Shown piece by piece: positions 17,169 through 26,545 of a stretch of 64,000 nt of DNA (its first letter is position 1; each line of letters begins with the position of its first letter). Position numbers and translations under genes: made by a program. The notes under the pieces are model-generated. The model was not told the DNA's origin. It searched no databases and saw only the letters and a list, made by a program, of their open reading frames with translations. The stretch comes from Bacillota bacterium. Lineage in GTDB: Bacteria > Bacillota > UBA4882 > UBA8346. Where the stretch lies: contig JAEZCE010000046.1 of NCBI GenBank assembly GCA_023429995.1, forward strand, positions 62,001 to 126,000, written 5' to 3'.

Positions 17169-17972
17169 TTACTTTTCAGCTAATCCTAACAACCTTTTGG
17201 CATTATCACACAAGATTTTTTGCTTCTCCATTTCCAAAATAGGTAAGGCCTTTAAATGTTGGATTTCGGTTTTCCCATTACTCCACGGCGCATCGGTGGC
17301 AAATAACACTTTATCCGCGCCGTGGTTTTTGACGATTCTTAAAAATTGTTCTTGTTTGTAGTGCTCAAAGCCCATTGAGGTATCAAGATAGATATTTTTG
17401 CCCACCAGATACTTTTCAACATCATCCCACTGGTCATATCCGCCCAAATGGGCGGCAATGATAATACCGCCCTTCATGGCATCAACGATTCTTGCAAATT
17501 GCCCGGGACTGCTTTTGTAAGGCTTCGGCATGCCGGGGTCGGCCCCGGCGTGATATAAAATCATCAGGCCTTTGCTTAAAGCATAGTCGTATATTTTCAG
17601 CATTTTAGGATCATCAATGGTGAAGTTTTGATATTCCGCGTGAAATTTAAGGCCTTTCAGACCCAAGCCGGCCACGAAATCGATATCCCTTTTGTAATCG
17701 TCCGTATGGGGATAAATGCCGCCGAAGGATATGATGCGATCCGAACAAATACTTCTAGCCCACTCATTGGTTTTTCGCGTTTGGGATTGTTTGGTAACAA
17801 CCGGCTGGATAACGGAAATATCAATGTTCCATGCATCCATGTTCTTTAGCAGGCTGGAAATAGTCCCATTGTGGACCGGAGTATAGATATAGTCAATATT
17901 TGCCGTAATGGTCGCCAGCGCTTTCTCTGCCAAATCATCCGGAAAAGCATGCGTATGAAAATCAATAACCAT
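17169..17972 (-). CDS. amidohydrolase-family (TIM-barrel) metal-dependent hydrolase
   Basis: A 267-residue amidohydrolase-2 type protein. The metal-binding DFHTHAFP opens the barrel; later come KFHAEYQ, LYHAGADPG, IAAHLGGYDQW and the final FATDAPW, all hallmarks of the family (decarboxylases and hydrolases of aromatic or lactone substrates). ATG 17972 has GAGG seven bases upstream. It is the first gene of the apparent minus-strand run that continues into the chorismate-lyase-like and polyketide genes, so it might hydrolyse or decarboxylate an aromatic intermediate. That role is inferred from position. Confidence 0.85.
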   Translation of the reverse strand: MVIDFHTHAFPDDLAEKALATITANIDYIYTPVHNGTISSLLKNMDAWNIDISVIQPVVTKQSQTRKTNEWARSICSDRIISFGGIYPHTDDYKRDIDFVAGLGLKGLKFHAEYQNFTIDDPKMLKIYDYALSKGLMILYHAGADPGMPKPYKSSPGQFARIVDAMKGGIIIAAHLGGYDQWDDVEKYLVGKNIYLDTSMGFEHYKQEQFLRIVKNHGADKVLFATDAPWSNGKTEIQHLKALPILEMEKQKILCDNAKRLLGLAEK

Positions 17973-18006
17973 TGGTTATGCCTCGTTTTCTTTGCCCCAG
18001 GATCCT

Positions 18007-18110
18007 AGTAGAGCGTATCGTAAATAAATGGTAATCAGAAATGGGAAGACACGCTCTACTTAAGTAAAACGTACACCATCATTGAGTAGTTATTTAGCGA
18101 ACGTTTTACT
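18007..18110. repeat. two consecutive inverted repeats with similar arms
   Basis: AGTAGAGCGT (18007-18016) is inverted at 18051-18060, and AGTAAAACGT (18063-18072) is inverted at 18101-18110. The two arms differ at only two positions, so the pairs look related. They lie upstream of the amidohydrolase gene, where its promoter should be. The rest of 18111-18405 has a small CAGCACC-AACA-GGTGCTG hairpin (18322-18339) and nothing I recognise. Confidence 0.5.
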
Positions 18111-18405
18111 ATATAGGTTGAAATAAATTTTGTTATATCAGAGAGCATCGCTAAAAAGTGAATGCCGACTTGACCTAACCCGCGCGTCCCATTGGATGCG
18201 ACCCTTCCCCTTGTGTAGCTCAAATAGCTGATCCCTAGATGTTTCCTATTCACGAGTTTGCAACCGATATCACGAATTACCAAAAAATATTTTGCAAAGC
18301 GCATCTTGCACTCTGTGCCTGCAGCACCAACAGGTGCTGACGCCTCTGCGCGAAAACAAATAGGCGGCTTAAGTCGAACCAAGCTGATTTATTTTTATAA
18401 CCATG

Positions 18406-19098
18406 TTATCTTAAATGAAGCGCTCGACATTTTCCTTTCAAACGAATCGAATCATGGATGTGAACCATTTGATGCCGGGTTACCGGCATCAGTAATATAC
18501 CGGCTACATTTTTCCTGCCCCAAAAATCAACCAGCCATTTAGAGTCGGGATGTTCCAGGACCGCCCCTTCCTCCAATATCCTGGCGAGATTTTGGGGATT
18601 ATTCATCTTCCTTTTCAAATCAACTGCTTTGAATCCCGAGATAATTTCCCGGGTTTTTCGGCCCACCGCAATTCGATAATTACGCAACGCCTGCATATTA
18701 AGACGGGAGCTGAAATCCACGATCTCTTCATCGGTCATTGCATTTCCCGTATCCTGAATCTGAACATTCATTTTTTCCAGCCATTTTTCACTATGAATGA
18801 CTTGGGCTTGACTCGCCACCAAAATATTCATGGTGATGTCTTCGATCCTGGCCAAATGCCATAAGTTCCAGGCAATCGTTCTATCTTTCAGAGTCGGTTT
18901 GCAGCGAAATGACTTTTCATCCAAGCCTTCCCACACTTCATCTTCAAAGGTTGATGTTTTACCGGACGACATCTCTGATGAATGAACCATGGCATGGAGT
19001 TCCAGGCATAGATTGATGGCCTCCTCAAACCGCTCCGGTTTTAAAACGATGCTCTTCAATAATTGATGTTGCTCTCCCCAGGATTTTTGATTGATCAT
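18406..19098 (-). CDS. DinB-superfamily protein
   Basis: A 230-residue helical-bundle protein of the DinB/YfiT type, a fold that often binds a metal through three histidines and can act in thiol-dependent transferase reactions. The segment TIAWNLWHLARIEDITMN (about residues 74-91) carries the first conserved His, and RHQMVHIHDS near the C-terminus the other two. ATG 19098 overlaps the stop of the tautomerase gene by four bases, so the two are translationally coupled. Specific substrate unknown. Confidence 0.75.
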   Translation of the reverse strand: MINQKSWGEQHQLLKSIVLKPERFEEAINLCLELHAMVHSSEMSSGKTSTFEDEVWEGLDEKSFRCKPTLKDRTIAWNLWHLARIEDITMNILVASQAQVIHSEKWLEKMNVQIQDTGNAMTDEEIVDFSSRLNMQALRNYRIAVGRKTREIISGFKAVDLKRKMNNPQNLARILEEGAVLEHPDSKWLVDFWGRKNVAGILLMPVTRHQMVHIHDSIRLKGKCRALHLR

Positions 19099-19496
19099 TT
19101 TTTATTCCTTACGGTCATGGGGATGCCATCCAAGCCCCAGGCGTCGGGATTCAGTTCATCCATGATAAAATAATTGGTCTCTTCCGAGTTGCCTAAAACA
19201 TCGATCATCAATTTTTTTGTCTCTTGCATCATTTTGGCCATTTCTTCCGGATTGCTGGTCCCCTTGGAAATTTTGATGTTGACAAAGGATACCTTACGGG
19301 CGTCATCATTCAGCTCTTCAAGGGTTTTTCCGCCGATAGCCCATTGATTCTTTTCCAATTCGTCAACGGTTATCACCGTAAAATCTCTTTTTCTTCCCAT
19401 TACGTTTCCAATCAATTCCGTCAAGCCCTTTATGATATTCTGTCTTTGTTCCGGAGTGGTTTGCCCTTTCACAAGCTTTAAATTAACATACGGCAT
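19095..19496 (-). CDS. fused tandem 4-oxalocrotonate tautomerase-like protein
   Basis: The 133 residues contain two 4-OT-like units. The first begins MPYVNLKLVKGQTTPEQRQN, with the N-terminal proline that acts as general base once methionine is removed. The second unit starts near residue 69 with SFVNIKISKGTSNPEEMAKM; the proline position is a phenylalanine or serine. Single 4-OT subunits are about 62 residues, so this is a natural fusion with one canonical catalytic site. AGGGGGT precedes the ATG. It is coupled to the DinB-like gene. Confidence 0.8.
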   Translation of the reverse strand: MPYVNLKLVKGQTTPEQRQNIIKGLTELIGNVMGRKRDFTVITVDELEKNQWAIGGKTLEELNDDARKVSFVNIKISKGTSNPEEMAKMMQETKKLMIDVLGNSEETNYFIMDELNPDAWGLDGIPMTVRNKK

Positions 19497-19519
19497 TTTT
19501 TCTTACCCCCTGCTTTACT

Positions 19520-20074
19520 TTATTCGATGACGAATACAGCAGTATTTTGAAATCCGTAATCGCCGTCGCCATAAACACTTAAATATTCAGGCGCCATATA
19601 ATCTTTCACCGCGGACTCCTTATCATGGACTCTTTTGAAACCGGCTTTTTCATAAGCCCGAATCGCCCGGGTATTTTTTTCCGAGGGACGGATCATAAAC
19701 TTTTCAATTCCTTTTTCCATTTTTAAATACTCGATCAGTTTTCTTAAGGCGGCAGTTCCATAACCTTTCCCGCATTTCTCCTTTTTATTAAGCCAAATAT
19801 CCAGTTCGGCCCAGTTGGATTGCAAATGAAAACAGGCGTAACATAAACAGCCGATTTCTTCTTGTTCGTGGGAAATAATCATCACGGAGCCAAGTTCCTG
19901 ATGCTCCGTCTGATAATAAAAATCCTCAAAATTATTTTGAAATTGATCCCAATCAAGAATCGGGTTTTCGGGGTAATCGGGTTCTCCCATGTGCAACCCG
20001 GCTGTATCGGATAAACTAAGCCACTCGAATGTTTTATATTTTTCAGCGAGGTTTGCATGTCTTATCGTAATCAT
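19520..20074 (-). CDS. GNAT-family acetyltransferase (AAC(6')-like)
   Basis: A 184-residue acetyltransferase. The core LDIWLNKKEKCGKGYGTAAL contains the acetyl-CoA loop (K-C-G-K-G-Y-G), followed by FMIRPSEKNTRAIRAYEKAG, the typical motif B close. The overall layout resembles AAC(6')-type and ribosomal-protein acetyltransferases; resistance should not be assumed. Start ATG 20074 has GGGGAG nine bases before it; an in-frame ATG at 20110 lies ahead of that site. Same strand as, and 46 bases after, the GH3 gene. Confidence 0.8.
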   Translation of the reverse strand: MITIRHANLAEKYKTFEWLSLSDTAGLHMGEPDYPENPILDWDQFQNNFEDFYYQTEHQELGSVMIISHEQEEIGCLCYACFHLQSNWAELDIWLNKKEKCGKGYGTAALRKLIEYLKMEKGIEKFMIRPSEKNTRAIRAYEKAGFKRVHDKESAVKDYMAPEYLSVYGDGDYGFQNTAVFVIE

Positions 20075-20120
20075 AAACCATCTCTCCCCTTTACATTGAA
20101 GTGAATTCAATGAATCAAAC

Positions 20121-22304
20121 TTAACCCACCACCAACCGGGTCTTTAAAAGGTCCTGATCTCTGGAGCTTGAACCGACCATCACCGTAAATTCCCCCGGTT
20201 CGATCCAATACTTTTCCTCAGCAGTCACGATCCATAAATCCAAAGTGGATAATGGGATTTCAACCCTTTGCGTTTCCCCTTTTGGAATCTTAACCTTTTT
20301 AAATCCCTTCAGCTGTTTGACCGGAGTAACCACCGAACTCACCATGTCTTGCACGTAAAGTTGAACCGTCTCCATTCCGTCAACCGCTCCACTATTGGTG
20401 ACATCAACCTGAACCGTAACCGAATCTCCAGGCAGGCAATGATCTTTGGACAGGGTTAGGTTGGCATATTGAAAATGGGTATAGGATAATCCATATCCAA
20501 AGCTGAAAAGGGGAGAATCCGGCATGTCCATATATTGGGCAGGGCCGTGCCAACCGGGAAGCTGATTATAATAAACAGGAAGTTGCCCGGTATGGTAGGG
20601 GAAAGATATACTCAGTTTACCGCTGGGGTTAATCTCTCCAAATAAAATTTCCGCTGCGGCTTGTCCTCCCAAGGCCCCGGAATTGAAGGTTTCCAAAATC
20701 GCATCGGCTTGTTCCGCCACCTCGGGGATGGCCAGCGGTTTCCCATTCACCAATATGACAACCAACGGTTTGCCCAACTCTTTCAACCCTTTGATCAACA
20801 ATGATTGAGCACCGGAGAGACTTAAATCCGCCCGATCCTTGATCTCGCCGTTTTGGGCCAGGCAATCGCCTATAACCGCAATGATGACCTCAGCCCCGGA
20901 TGCCAGTTTTACCGCCGCTTCGATATTCTGAGAATCAGCATCCATGATATCGCAGCCTTTGTCATATAAAACTTCAATCCTCCGCACTTCAGCCAAATTC
21001 TTGATTCCGGTCAGCATGGTCTGGTGTGGGGCCAACGGCACCGCATGGGGATTGGGATCGGGATGGGAGAAAAATGTCCAATCTCCGAACTGGGCCTGGA
21101 TGTCATCGGCATTGGGGCCGATCACGGCAATTCGTTTCAAATGGCTGCCGAGGGGAAGAATATGGTTTTCATTCTTCAGAAGCACCATGGACTCACGGGT
21201 GATCTGTAAATTTTGCTCTTGGTGTTCCGGACAATTAAAGATCGCCGCATCAACACTAAATTGAGCCCGGCGTTTTTGATCGAAAAGACCTAGCGCGAAT
21301 TTAACGGTCAAAATCCGCTTTACCGATTCATTGATATAGCTCTCGGGAATAAGGCCTTTTTGGGCCAACTTGAACGCAGAGTCATAAAAAACGTTGGTAT
21401 TCATAATCATATCATTACCGGCCGCCACGGCTTTTTGAGCGGCCTCGTCCATATCTGAAGCCAGATGCTGAGTCGTAACCAGACTACCGGTATTATTCCA
21501 ATCCGTTACCACAAAACCCTTGAAGCCAATCTCTTCTTTTAATATTTTCCGCAGTATTTTAGGGTTTGCCGACACCGGAGTTCCATCAATGGACTGATAC
21601 CCGGCCATAAAAGTCGCGCATCCGGCATCTATAGCCTTTTGAAAAGGGGGTAAAAAGATGGAACGGATACTCCGGGTGGAGACCTCCGAATCGTATGAAT
21701 CCCGTCCGCCTGTGCTTTCGCCGTAAGCCAAAAAATGTTTGGCGCAGGCCAGGATGCTGTCCGGGTCAGCCAAAGATTTTCCCTGATAGCCTTTGATAAT
21801 CGCCGCTCCAAGGACTCCGATTAAATACGGATCCTCGCCGAAGGTTTCATCGATCCGGCCCCACCGCAAATCCCGGCCGATACACAAAACCGGAGAAAAA
21901 GTCCAGTGTAGGCCGTCCGCTGCAACCTCCCGGGCGGTAACCCGCCCGACTGTTTCCAGCGCGCTTTGGTTCCAACTGCATGATAAGGCCAATTGGGATG
22001 GAAATACGGTGGCCCGGGTATTCAGGGCATGTCCATGAATGGCGTCAATTCCAAACAATATCGGAATCCCATGCGGGGTTGATTCGGTAAGTTCCTGGAG
22101 GCGCCTGGCGTTATCGCCGAGTACATGTAAAAAAGAACCGGCAAATTTTTGGGTGACCCAGTCCTCGGCCTCACTCGGGCTAACCTGGTTGTAACTGACC
22201 TGGAGCATTTGACCGATCTTTTCTTCAAGCGACAGTTTGGAAAGTAAGTCGTTAACCCGTTGTTCGATAGGAAGTGAGGAATTTTGATAGCCAGGCGTCG
22301 TCAT
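20121..22304 (-). CDS. glycoside hydrolase family 3 beta-glucosidase
   Basis: A 727-residue three-domain GH3 enzyme: N-terminal barrel (about 10-340), alpha/beta sandwich (about 370-580) and a C-terminal fibronectin-III-like domain (about 630-715). KHFLAYG and the nucleophile region GFKGFVVTDW (Asp in TDW) are visible, as are GRDLRWGRIDETFGEDPYL and the C-terminal NSGAVDGMETVQLYVQD. No signal peptide is present, so it acts in the cytoplasm, fitting oligosaccharides brought in by the ABC transporter encoded upstream. With GH31 it would strip glucose and xylose units. It follows the transporter operon's terminator and is probably transcribed separately. Confidence 0.93.
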   Translation of the reverse strand: MTTPGYQNSSLPIEQRVNDLLSKLSLEEKIGQMLQVSYNQVSPSEAEDWVTQKFAGSFLHVLGDNARRLQELTESTPHGIPILFGIDAIHGHALNTRATVFPSQLALSCSWNQSALETVGRVTAREVAADGLHWTFSPVLCIGRDLRWGRIDETFGEDPYLIGVLGAAIIKGYQGKSLADPDSILACAKHFLAYGESTGGRDSYDSEVSTRSIRSIFLPPFQKAIDAGCATFMAGYQSIDGTPVSANPKILRKILKEEIGFKGFVVTDWNNTGSLVTTQHLASDMDEAAQKAVAAGNDMIMNTNVFYDSAFKLAQKGLIPESYINESVKRILTVKFALGLFDQKRRAQFSVDAAIFNCPEHQEQNLQITRESMVLLKNENHILPLGSHLKRIAVIGPNADDIQAQFGDWTFFSHPDPNPHAVPLAPHQTMLTGIKNLAEVRRIEVLYDKGCDIMDADSQNIEAAVKLASGAEVIIAVIGDCLAQNGEIKDRADLSLSGAQSLLIKGLKELGKPLVVILVNGKPLAIPEVAEQADAILETFNSGALGGQAAAEILFGEINPSGKLSISFPYHTGQLPVYYNQLPGWHGPAQYMDMPDSPLFSFGYGLSYTHFQYANLTLSKDHCLPGDSVTVQVDVTNSGAVDGMETVQLYVQDMVSSVVTPVKQLKGFKKVKIPKGETQRVEIPLSTLDLWIVTAEEKYWIEPGEFTVMVGSSSRDQDLLKTRLVVG

Positions 22305-22407
22305 GTTTGTTTCATCCTTTTTGGAGAAATTTTAAACCTGTTTACTAATAATATGCCGAATAATCTTTAAAATCAATTCTATTCTATTGTTTTTTGATAT
22401 ATTAGTC

Positions 22408-22450
22408 AAAAACTATTTAACCCCGGATAAGCCGGGGTTAAATAGTTTTT
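22408..22450 (-). terminator. strong terminator of the sugar-transport operon
   Basis: AAAAACTATTTAACCCCGG (22408-22426) pairs perfectly with its complement at 22432-22450, leaving a five-base loop. The minus strand ends the stem in TTTTT, and so does the plus strand. It lies 137 bases after the GH31 stop. Confidence 0.85.
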
Positions 22451-22586
22451 TTATAACAAACGGGATTAAACACTTATCTATTTAGCTGAAATGTTGGTCC
22501 ACCCCAGGACAACACTTTCATTAAACATATGAAGTGGTTAACTTTATTTTTTTGAAACGATAAGATCTGAGCTTGTCCATATATCT

Positions 22587-24590
22587 TTAAATATAAATCG
22601 GCAACTTCATTCCATCTCGTAAAAAAACCGAAATGACTCCGATTGGCGCATCACTTTCTATCCATTGGCCACCCTGATGGATAAGTCCGCTATGAACTTC
22701 TTCCCACTTAGTTCCTGCAGGCAAATATACTTTTCTTGAACGCATCCCTTCATAAAGTACCGGCGCCACCATAATATCGGGTCCGAACATTAATTGGTCT
22801 TCAATGTCCCAACTTTCTTTATCATCCGGGAAATCATAGAATAGCGGCCGCATCGGAGGAGTGCCTTTTTCATGGGCTGCAGTCATTATCTTTGTAATAT
22901 ATGGACGTAATTGCTCCCGGATTTCCAAATATTTTTTAAAAATCAGGTAAGCTTCTTCACCATAACTCCAGACTTCATTGGCGGCGCCACTTCCGAATAA
23001 TCCTCCTCCGGAACCTGACAAAGGAGCGGAATGGGGTTCCCGATCACCGTGAAGGCGAAGAACCGGGCAAAAAGTCGCATACTGGAACCAACGGATAATG
23101 CATTCCCGAAAAGCGGGGTCTTCCGGATTACCTCCGTGAAAGCCTCCAATATCTGTTGTCCACCAGGAAATCCCTGCCAATCCCATATTTAATCCGGCTT
23201 TGACCTGGTTTCTTAAAGAAGCGAAACTTGAATCGATGTCCCCCGACCAAACCAATGCTCCATAACGCTGGCTACCCGCCCAGGCGCAACGGAGCAGGTT
23301 TAAAATGTTTTTCTGTCCCGACTGAGCCATTCCTTCATAGAAGGTCTTGGCATGCATCACCGGGTAAATATTGCCGATTTCCAAATCGGAGCCAAGGTAA
23401 TAACGGTAATTCTCATAATCATACACCGTATATTCCGGTTCCGCTTCGTCCAACCAAAAGATTTTAATGCCCTTGTCATAATAATTTTGCTTGGCTTTCC
23501 GCCATACAAACTCACGGGCCTCCGGATGGGTGGCATCATAAAAAACCGTATCGCCTTCAAAATCCATGCTAACCCGTATACCGCGTTCGGTTCGGATTAG
23601 GTAGCCTTTTTGCAGCATCTCCTGGAAATTTTCACTGGTTTTATCGACTGTGGGCCAAATTGAGACCATCAATTCAACACCCATCTCTTTTAGCTCACGA
23701 ACCATACCCTCCGGGTCAGGCCAGTATTCCATATCAAACTTCCATTCCCCCTGTTTGGTCCAATGGAAGAAATCGATAACAATCACCGAAAGGGGCAACC
23801 CCCGGCGTTTGTACTCCCTGGCTACCTCGAGCAGTTCTTCCTGGGTCTGATAGCGCAGTTTGCACTGCCAAAAACCCATGCCATAATCGGGCATCATCGG
23901 AACAGTTCCGGTTGCTTTGGCATAGGCCTCTTCGATTTCCGAAGGCGAATCCCCGGCGGTGATCCAATAGTCCAACTGTTTGGTGGAATCGGCAACCCAC
24001 TCTGTAATATTCTTTCCAAAAGTAACCTTGCCAATGGCCGGATTGTTCCACAAAAAGCCATAACCCAGGCTGGACAGGGCAAAGGGGACACTTGCCTGTG
24101 AATTTCTATGGGCTAACTCCAAAGTACAATTTTTCACATTCAAATACGGTTGTTGGTATTGGCCCATCCCGAAAATTTTCTCCCGCGGGTCGGACTCCAG
24201 TCGCAGAGTCAGCTGATAATTACCGCCCATCATCGGTTTCAATTCACGGGCGGTGATATTCAGCGCACTGCAGAACTCCCGGATATCGTCCCGGTTTCTC
24301 ACATATTCCTCTAGCAAAATTTCACTTTTCTGATTATAAAACGTTATCTTCCCTGCAGCAGAAACTGTGGCCCTGATTTTTCCGTTTTTTAAAACTGCAG
24401 TCCGGCCGGTTATCGAAATTTCGCCGGTAGACGATGCTGGTGGAAGTAATGCCCAATCCTCGGATTGCATAGCTGCAAAGTGGGTAGCCCGCACTCGCAA
24501 ACTATTTTCTCCCCACGGCTCAATCCACAATTTCTCATTATCATACTGGCAAACGAGACGATGGCCCTCGATTTTAAAAATATACTCCAA
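22587..24590 (-). CDS. glycoside hydrolase family 31 (alpha-xylosidase/alpha-glucosidase)
   Basis: A 667-residue GH31 enzyme without signal peptide. The N-terminal beta-sandwich runs to about residue 220. The catalytic barrel starts MPDYGMGFWQCKLRYQTQEE and contains the nucleophile in KIFWLDEAEPE and the acid/base region VWSGDIDSSF. FHWTKQGEWKFD is typical of bacterial alpha-xylosidase-like members. The start is TTG 24590 with AAGGGGGG seven bases upstream. It is the last gene of the transporter operon, 68 bases after the second permease. Together with GH3 it points to xyloglucan-type oligosaccharides; alpha-glucosides remain possible. Confidence 0.9.
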   Translation of the reverse strand: MEYIFKIEGHRLVCQYDNEKLWIEPWGENSLRVRATHFAAMQSEDWALLPPASSTGEISITGRTAVLKNGKIRATVSAAGKITFYNQKSEILLEEYVRNRDDIREFCSALNITARELKPMMGGNYQLTLRLESDPREKIFGMGQYQQPYLNVKNCTLELAHRNSQASVPFALSSLGYGFLWNNPAIGKVTFGKNITEWVADSTKQLDYWITAGDSPSEIEEAYAKATGTVPMMPDYGMGFWQCKLRYQTQEELLEVAREYKRRGLPLSVIVIDFFHWTKQGEWKFDMEYWPDPEGMVRELKEMGVELMVSIWPTVDKTSENFQEMLQKGYLIRTERGIRVSMDFEGDTVFYDATHPEAREFVWRKAKQNYYDKGIKIFWLDEAEPEYTVYDYENYRYYLGSDLEIGNIYPVMHAKTFYEGMAQSGQKNILNLLRCAWAGSQRYGALVWSGDIDSSFASLRNQVKAGLNMGLAGISWWTTDIGGFHGGNPEDPAFRECIIRWFQYATFCPVLRLHGDREPHSAPLSGSGGGLFGSGAANEVWSYGEEAYLIFKKYLEIREQLRPYITKIMTAAHEKGTPPMRPLFYDFPDDKESWDIEDQLMFGPDIMVAPVLYEGMRSRKVYLPAGTKWEEVHSGLIHQGGQWIESDAPIGVISVFLRDGMKLPIYI

Positions 24591-24658
24591 TTTATTGCCC
24601 CCCTTGTAAACTTGCTCGATATTTCTTTCAAAACCGATTTCTTTCAGCCCTTGAATGA

Positions 24659-25501
24659 TTACCCCTTGACTGCGCCACTGGTCAATCCGGTAATGATATA
24701 CTTTTGCATGAAAATAAAAACCATCACCACCGGGAAGACGGTTAAAGCGCCGAAAGCCATCACCCGGTTCCAGGAAACGCCATACTGCCCGATGAAGTTA
24801 TAGATTCCGGCGGTCATCGGCATTAAATTCGGTTGATTCATAAAAGTATTGGCGTAAATCAAGTCGCCCCAGGCAAAAAGGAAGGAAAAAACCGCTATCA
24901 CAATGATACCCGGCCTGGCAATGGGCAACATGATTCTCCAAAAAGCGCTGAAGGCATTGCATCCATCCACTCTGGCCGAATCATCCAATTCTTTGGGAAT
25001 GGATAAAAAGTAGGTCCGCAACATCAAGACGGAAAAAGGAATTCCCAGAGTCGCATCGGCGATAATCGGACCACAATAGGTGTTATAAAACTGGAATTTA
25101 TTAAAAATAATAAATAATGGGGTCAAAATCAAGGTGGCCGGTAACATTTGCGTGATTAAAAACGATAGAATGAGAATTTTCCGGCCCCGGAAATTAAAGC
25201 GGGCCAGTCCGTAAGCAGCCGTTACAGATAGCGCCAAACTGATTATCATCGCGCCCGACGAGATTACACAACTGTTCAAAAACGAACGGAGCATGTTATA
25301 TTGACCCTTAAATTGATCGATATAGGGCGCTAAATATAAGCGGGACGGAAACAATGTCGGGGGGGATTTAAAAATCTCCGCCTCCATTTTGAATGAGCTT
25401 GACAATAACCAAAACAAGGGAAATAAGAAGACGATGGCAATGATGATGCTTAAAACATTTTGATAAACCATGGCGGATTCGGTTTCTTGACGGCTTTTCA
25501 T
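24659..25501 (-). CDS. CUT1 sugar ABC transporter permease (MalG type)
   Basis: 280 residues with six predicted membrane segments, starting with VLSIIIAIVFLFPLFWLLSSS. The EAA loop DDSARVDGCNAFSAFWRIML (about 185-205) contacts the ATPase, and the N-terminal periplasmic TLFPSRLYL segment is typical. ATG 25501 has GAGGAGA nine bases upstream, and the start lies next to the stop of the MalF-type gene. No ATPase is encoded here; such operons commonly share one MsmK-like ATPase encoded elsewhere. Confidence 0.92.
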   Translation of the reverse strand: MKSRQETESAMVYQNVLSIIIAIVFLFPLFWLLSSSFKMEAEIFKSPPTLFPSRLYLAPYIDQFKGQYNMLRSFLNSCVISSGAMIISLALSVTAAYGLARFNFRGRKILILSFLITQMLPATLILTPLFIIFNKFQFYNTYCGPIIADATLGIPFSVLMLRTYFLSIPKELDDSARVDGCNAFSAFWRIMLPIARPGIIVIAVFSFLFAWGDLIYANTFMNQPNLMPMTAGIYNFIGQYGVSWNRVMAFGALTVFPVVMVFIFMQKYIITGLTSGAVKG

Positions 25502-25502
25502 G

Positions 25503-26396
25503 CTACATCGTCTCCTCTTCTTTAATGGTTCGTAAATACCCCAAACTTACAATGAAAAGTATGATAAATAAGATATTGGCCACGGCAGCCCCTTTACTGA
25601 AGCTGAATTCGGTAAACGAGAGCCGGTAAGAGAAAGTTGAAAGGACTTCTGTTGCGTTTACCGGCCCGCCTTTGGTCATCACATACACCAAATCGAATAC
25701 TTTAAAAGTGTAAATAAATCCCAAAATCAACACCGACTGGATCGCCGGTTTTAATAAGGGGACTGTTATGTGGATGAATTGTTGCCGTTTATTGGCCCCG
25801 TCGATACTGGCGCTTTCATAGACATCCTGGGGAATGGTGCTTAGCCCGGTAATTAAAAGAATCATATTAAAAGGAATTCCAATCCAAATGTTGGTAATGA
25901 TTAGAGCCCACAAAGCCGTTACGGGCTGCAATAACCATTCAATGGGTTGGCGCAACAAATGGGCGCCGACCAGAAATTCATTAATAATCCCCCCATTGGT
26001 ACTGAAAATAAACTTAAAAATCAGCCCGGTAATGGTTATCGGCATTAACCAAGCCACCATCATCAATCCCCGGATACTTTTAGCCAAACGAAACGACTTG
26101 TTAAAAAATATCGCCAGCGCAAATCCAATTGTAAATTGAAAAACAATACAAGCAACCGTGTAATAAAGCGTGTTGATGACCGTCGTCTTCAGGACAGGGT
26201 CGGCCATGAGTTGTATGTAATTACGGAAACCGTTCCATTCCTTCACCGGATTATTAAATGTCATTACGCTTACATCCTGAAAACTAAGTATCAAATTATA
26301 GAGAATCGGATAACCGATGAAAACCGCCATAAAAAGTAAAGCCGGTAAAACGAATAGAAAACCGATCGATTGTCCTTTTTGAAAGCTATCCTTCAT
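25503..26396 (-). CDS. CUT1 sugar ABC transporter permease (MalF type)
   Basis: About 297 residues with six membrane helices, the first being IGFLFVLPALLFMAVFIGYP. The EAA loop YESASIDGANKRQQFIHITV is near residue 205. GGTGGTGA eight bases before ATG 26396 favours that start; the in-frame ATG at 26411 lies ahead of any ribosome-binding site. It follows the binding-protein gene after an attenuator-like hairpin and ends one base before the next permease. Confidence 0.92.
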   Translation of the reverse strand: MKDSFQKGQSIGFLFVLPALLFMAVFIGYPILYNLILSFQDVSVMTFNNPVKEWNGFRNYIQLMADPVLKTTVINTLYYTVACIVFQFTIGFALAIFFNKSFRLAKSIRGLMMVAWLMPITITGLIFKFIFSTNGGIINEFLVGAHLLRQPIEWLLQPVTALWALIITNIWIGIPFNMILLITGLSTIPQDVYESASIDGANKRQQFIHITVPLLKPAIQSVLILGFIYTFKVFDLVYVMTKGGPVNATEVLSTFSYRLSFTEFSFSKGAAVANILFIILFIVSLGYLRTIKEEETM

Positions 26397-26485
26397 TTTT
26401 GTCACCACCATAATGCAGCATTTGATCTATGCCAGCAATTTCTGAAACTTATCTCTAAAAGAACTTGCCGGATTGAGTTTAAATA

Positions 26486-26517
26486 AATTGGAGTACATGT
26501 CGCCACATACTCCAATT
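26486..26517 (-). terminator. attenuator-like hairpin between binding-protein and permease genes
   Basis: AATTGGAGTA (26486-26495) and TACTCCAATT (26508-26517) form a 10-bp stem, followed on the minus strand by TATTTAAAC. Its place between the binding-protein and permease genes suits partial termination or mRNA stabilisation, giving more binding protein than permease. Confidence 0.5.
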
Positions 26518-26545
26518 TTCAATCCTGTCTCCATCTAAATTCAAT

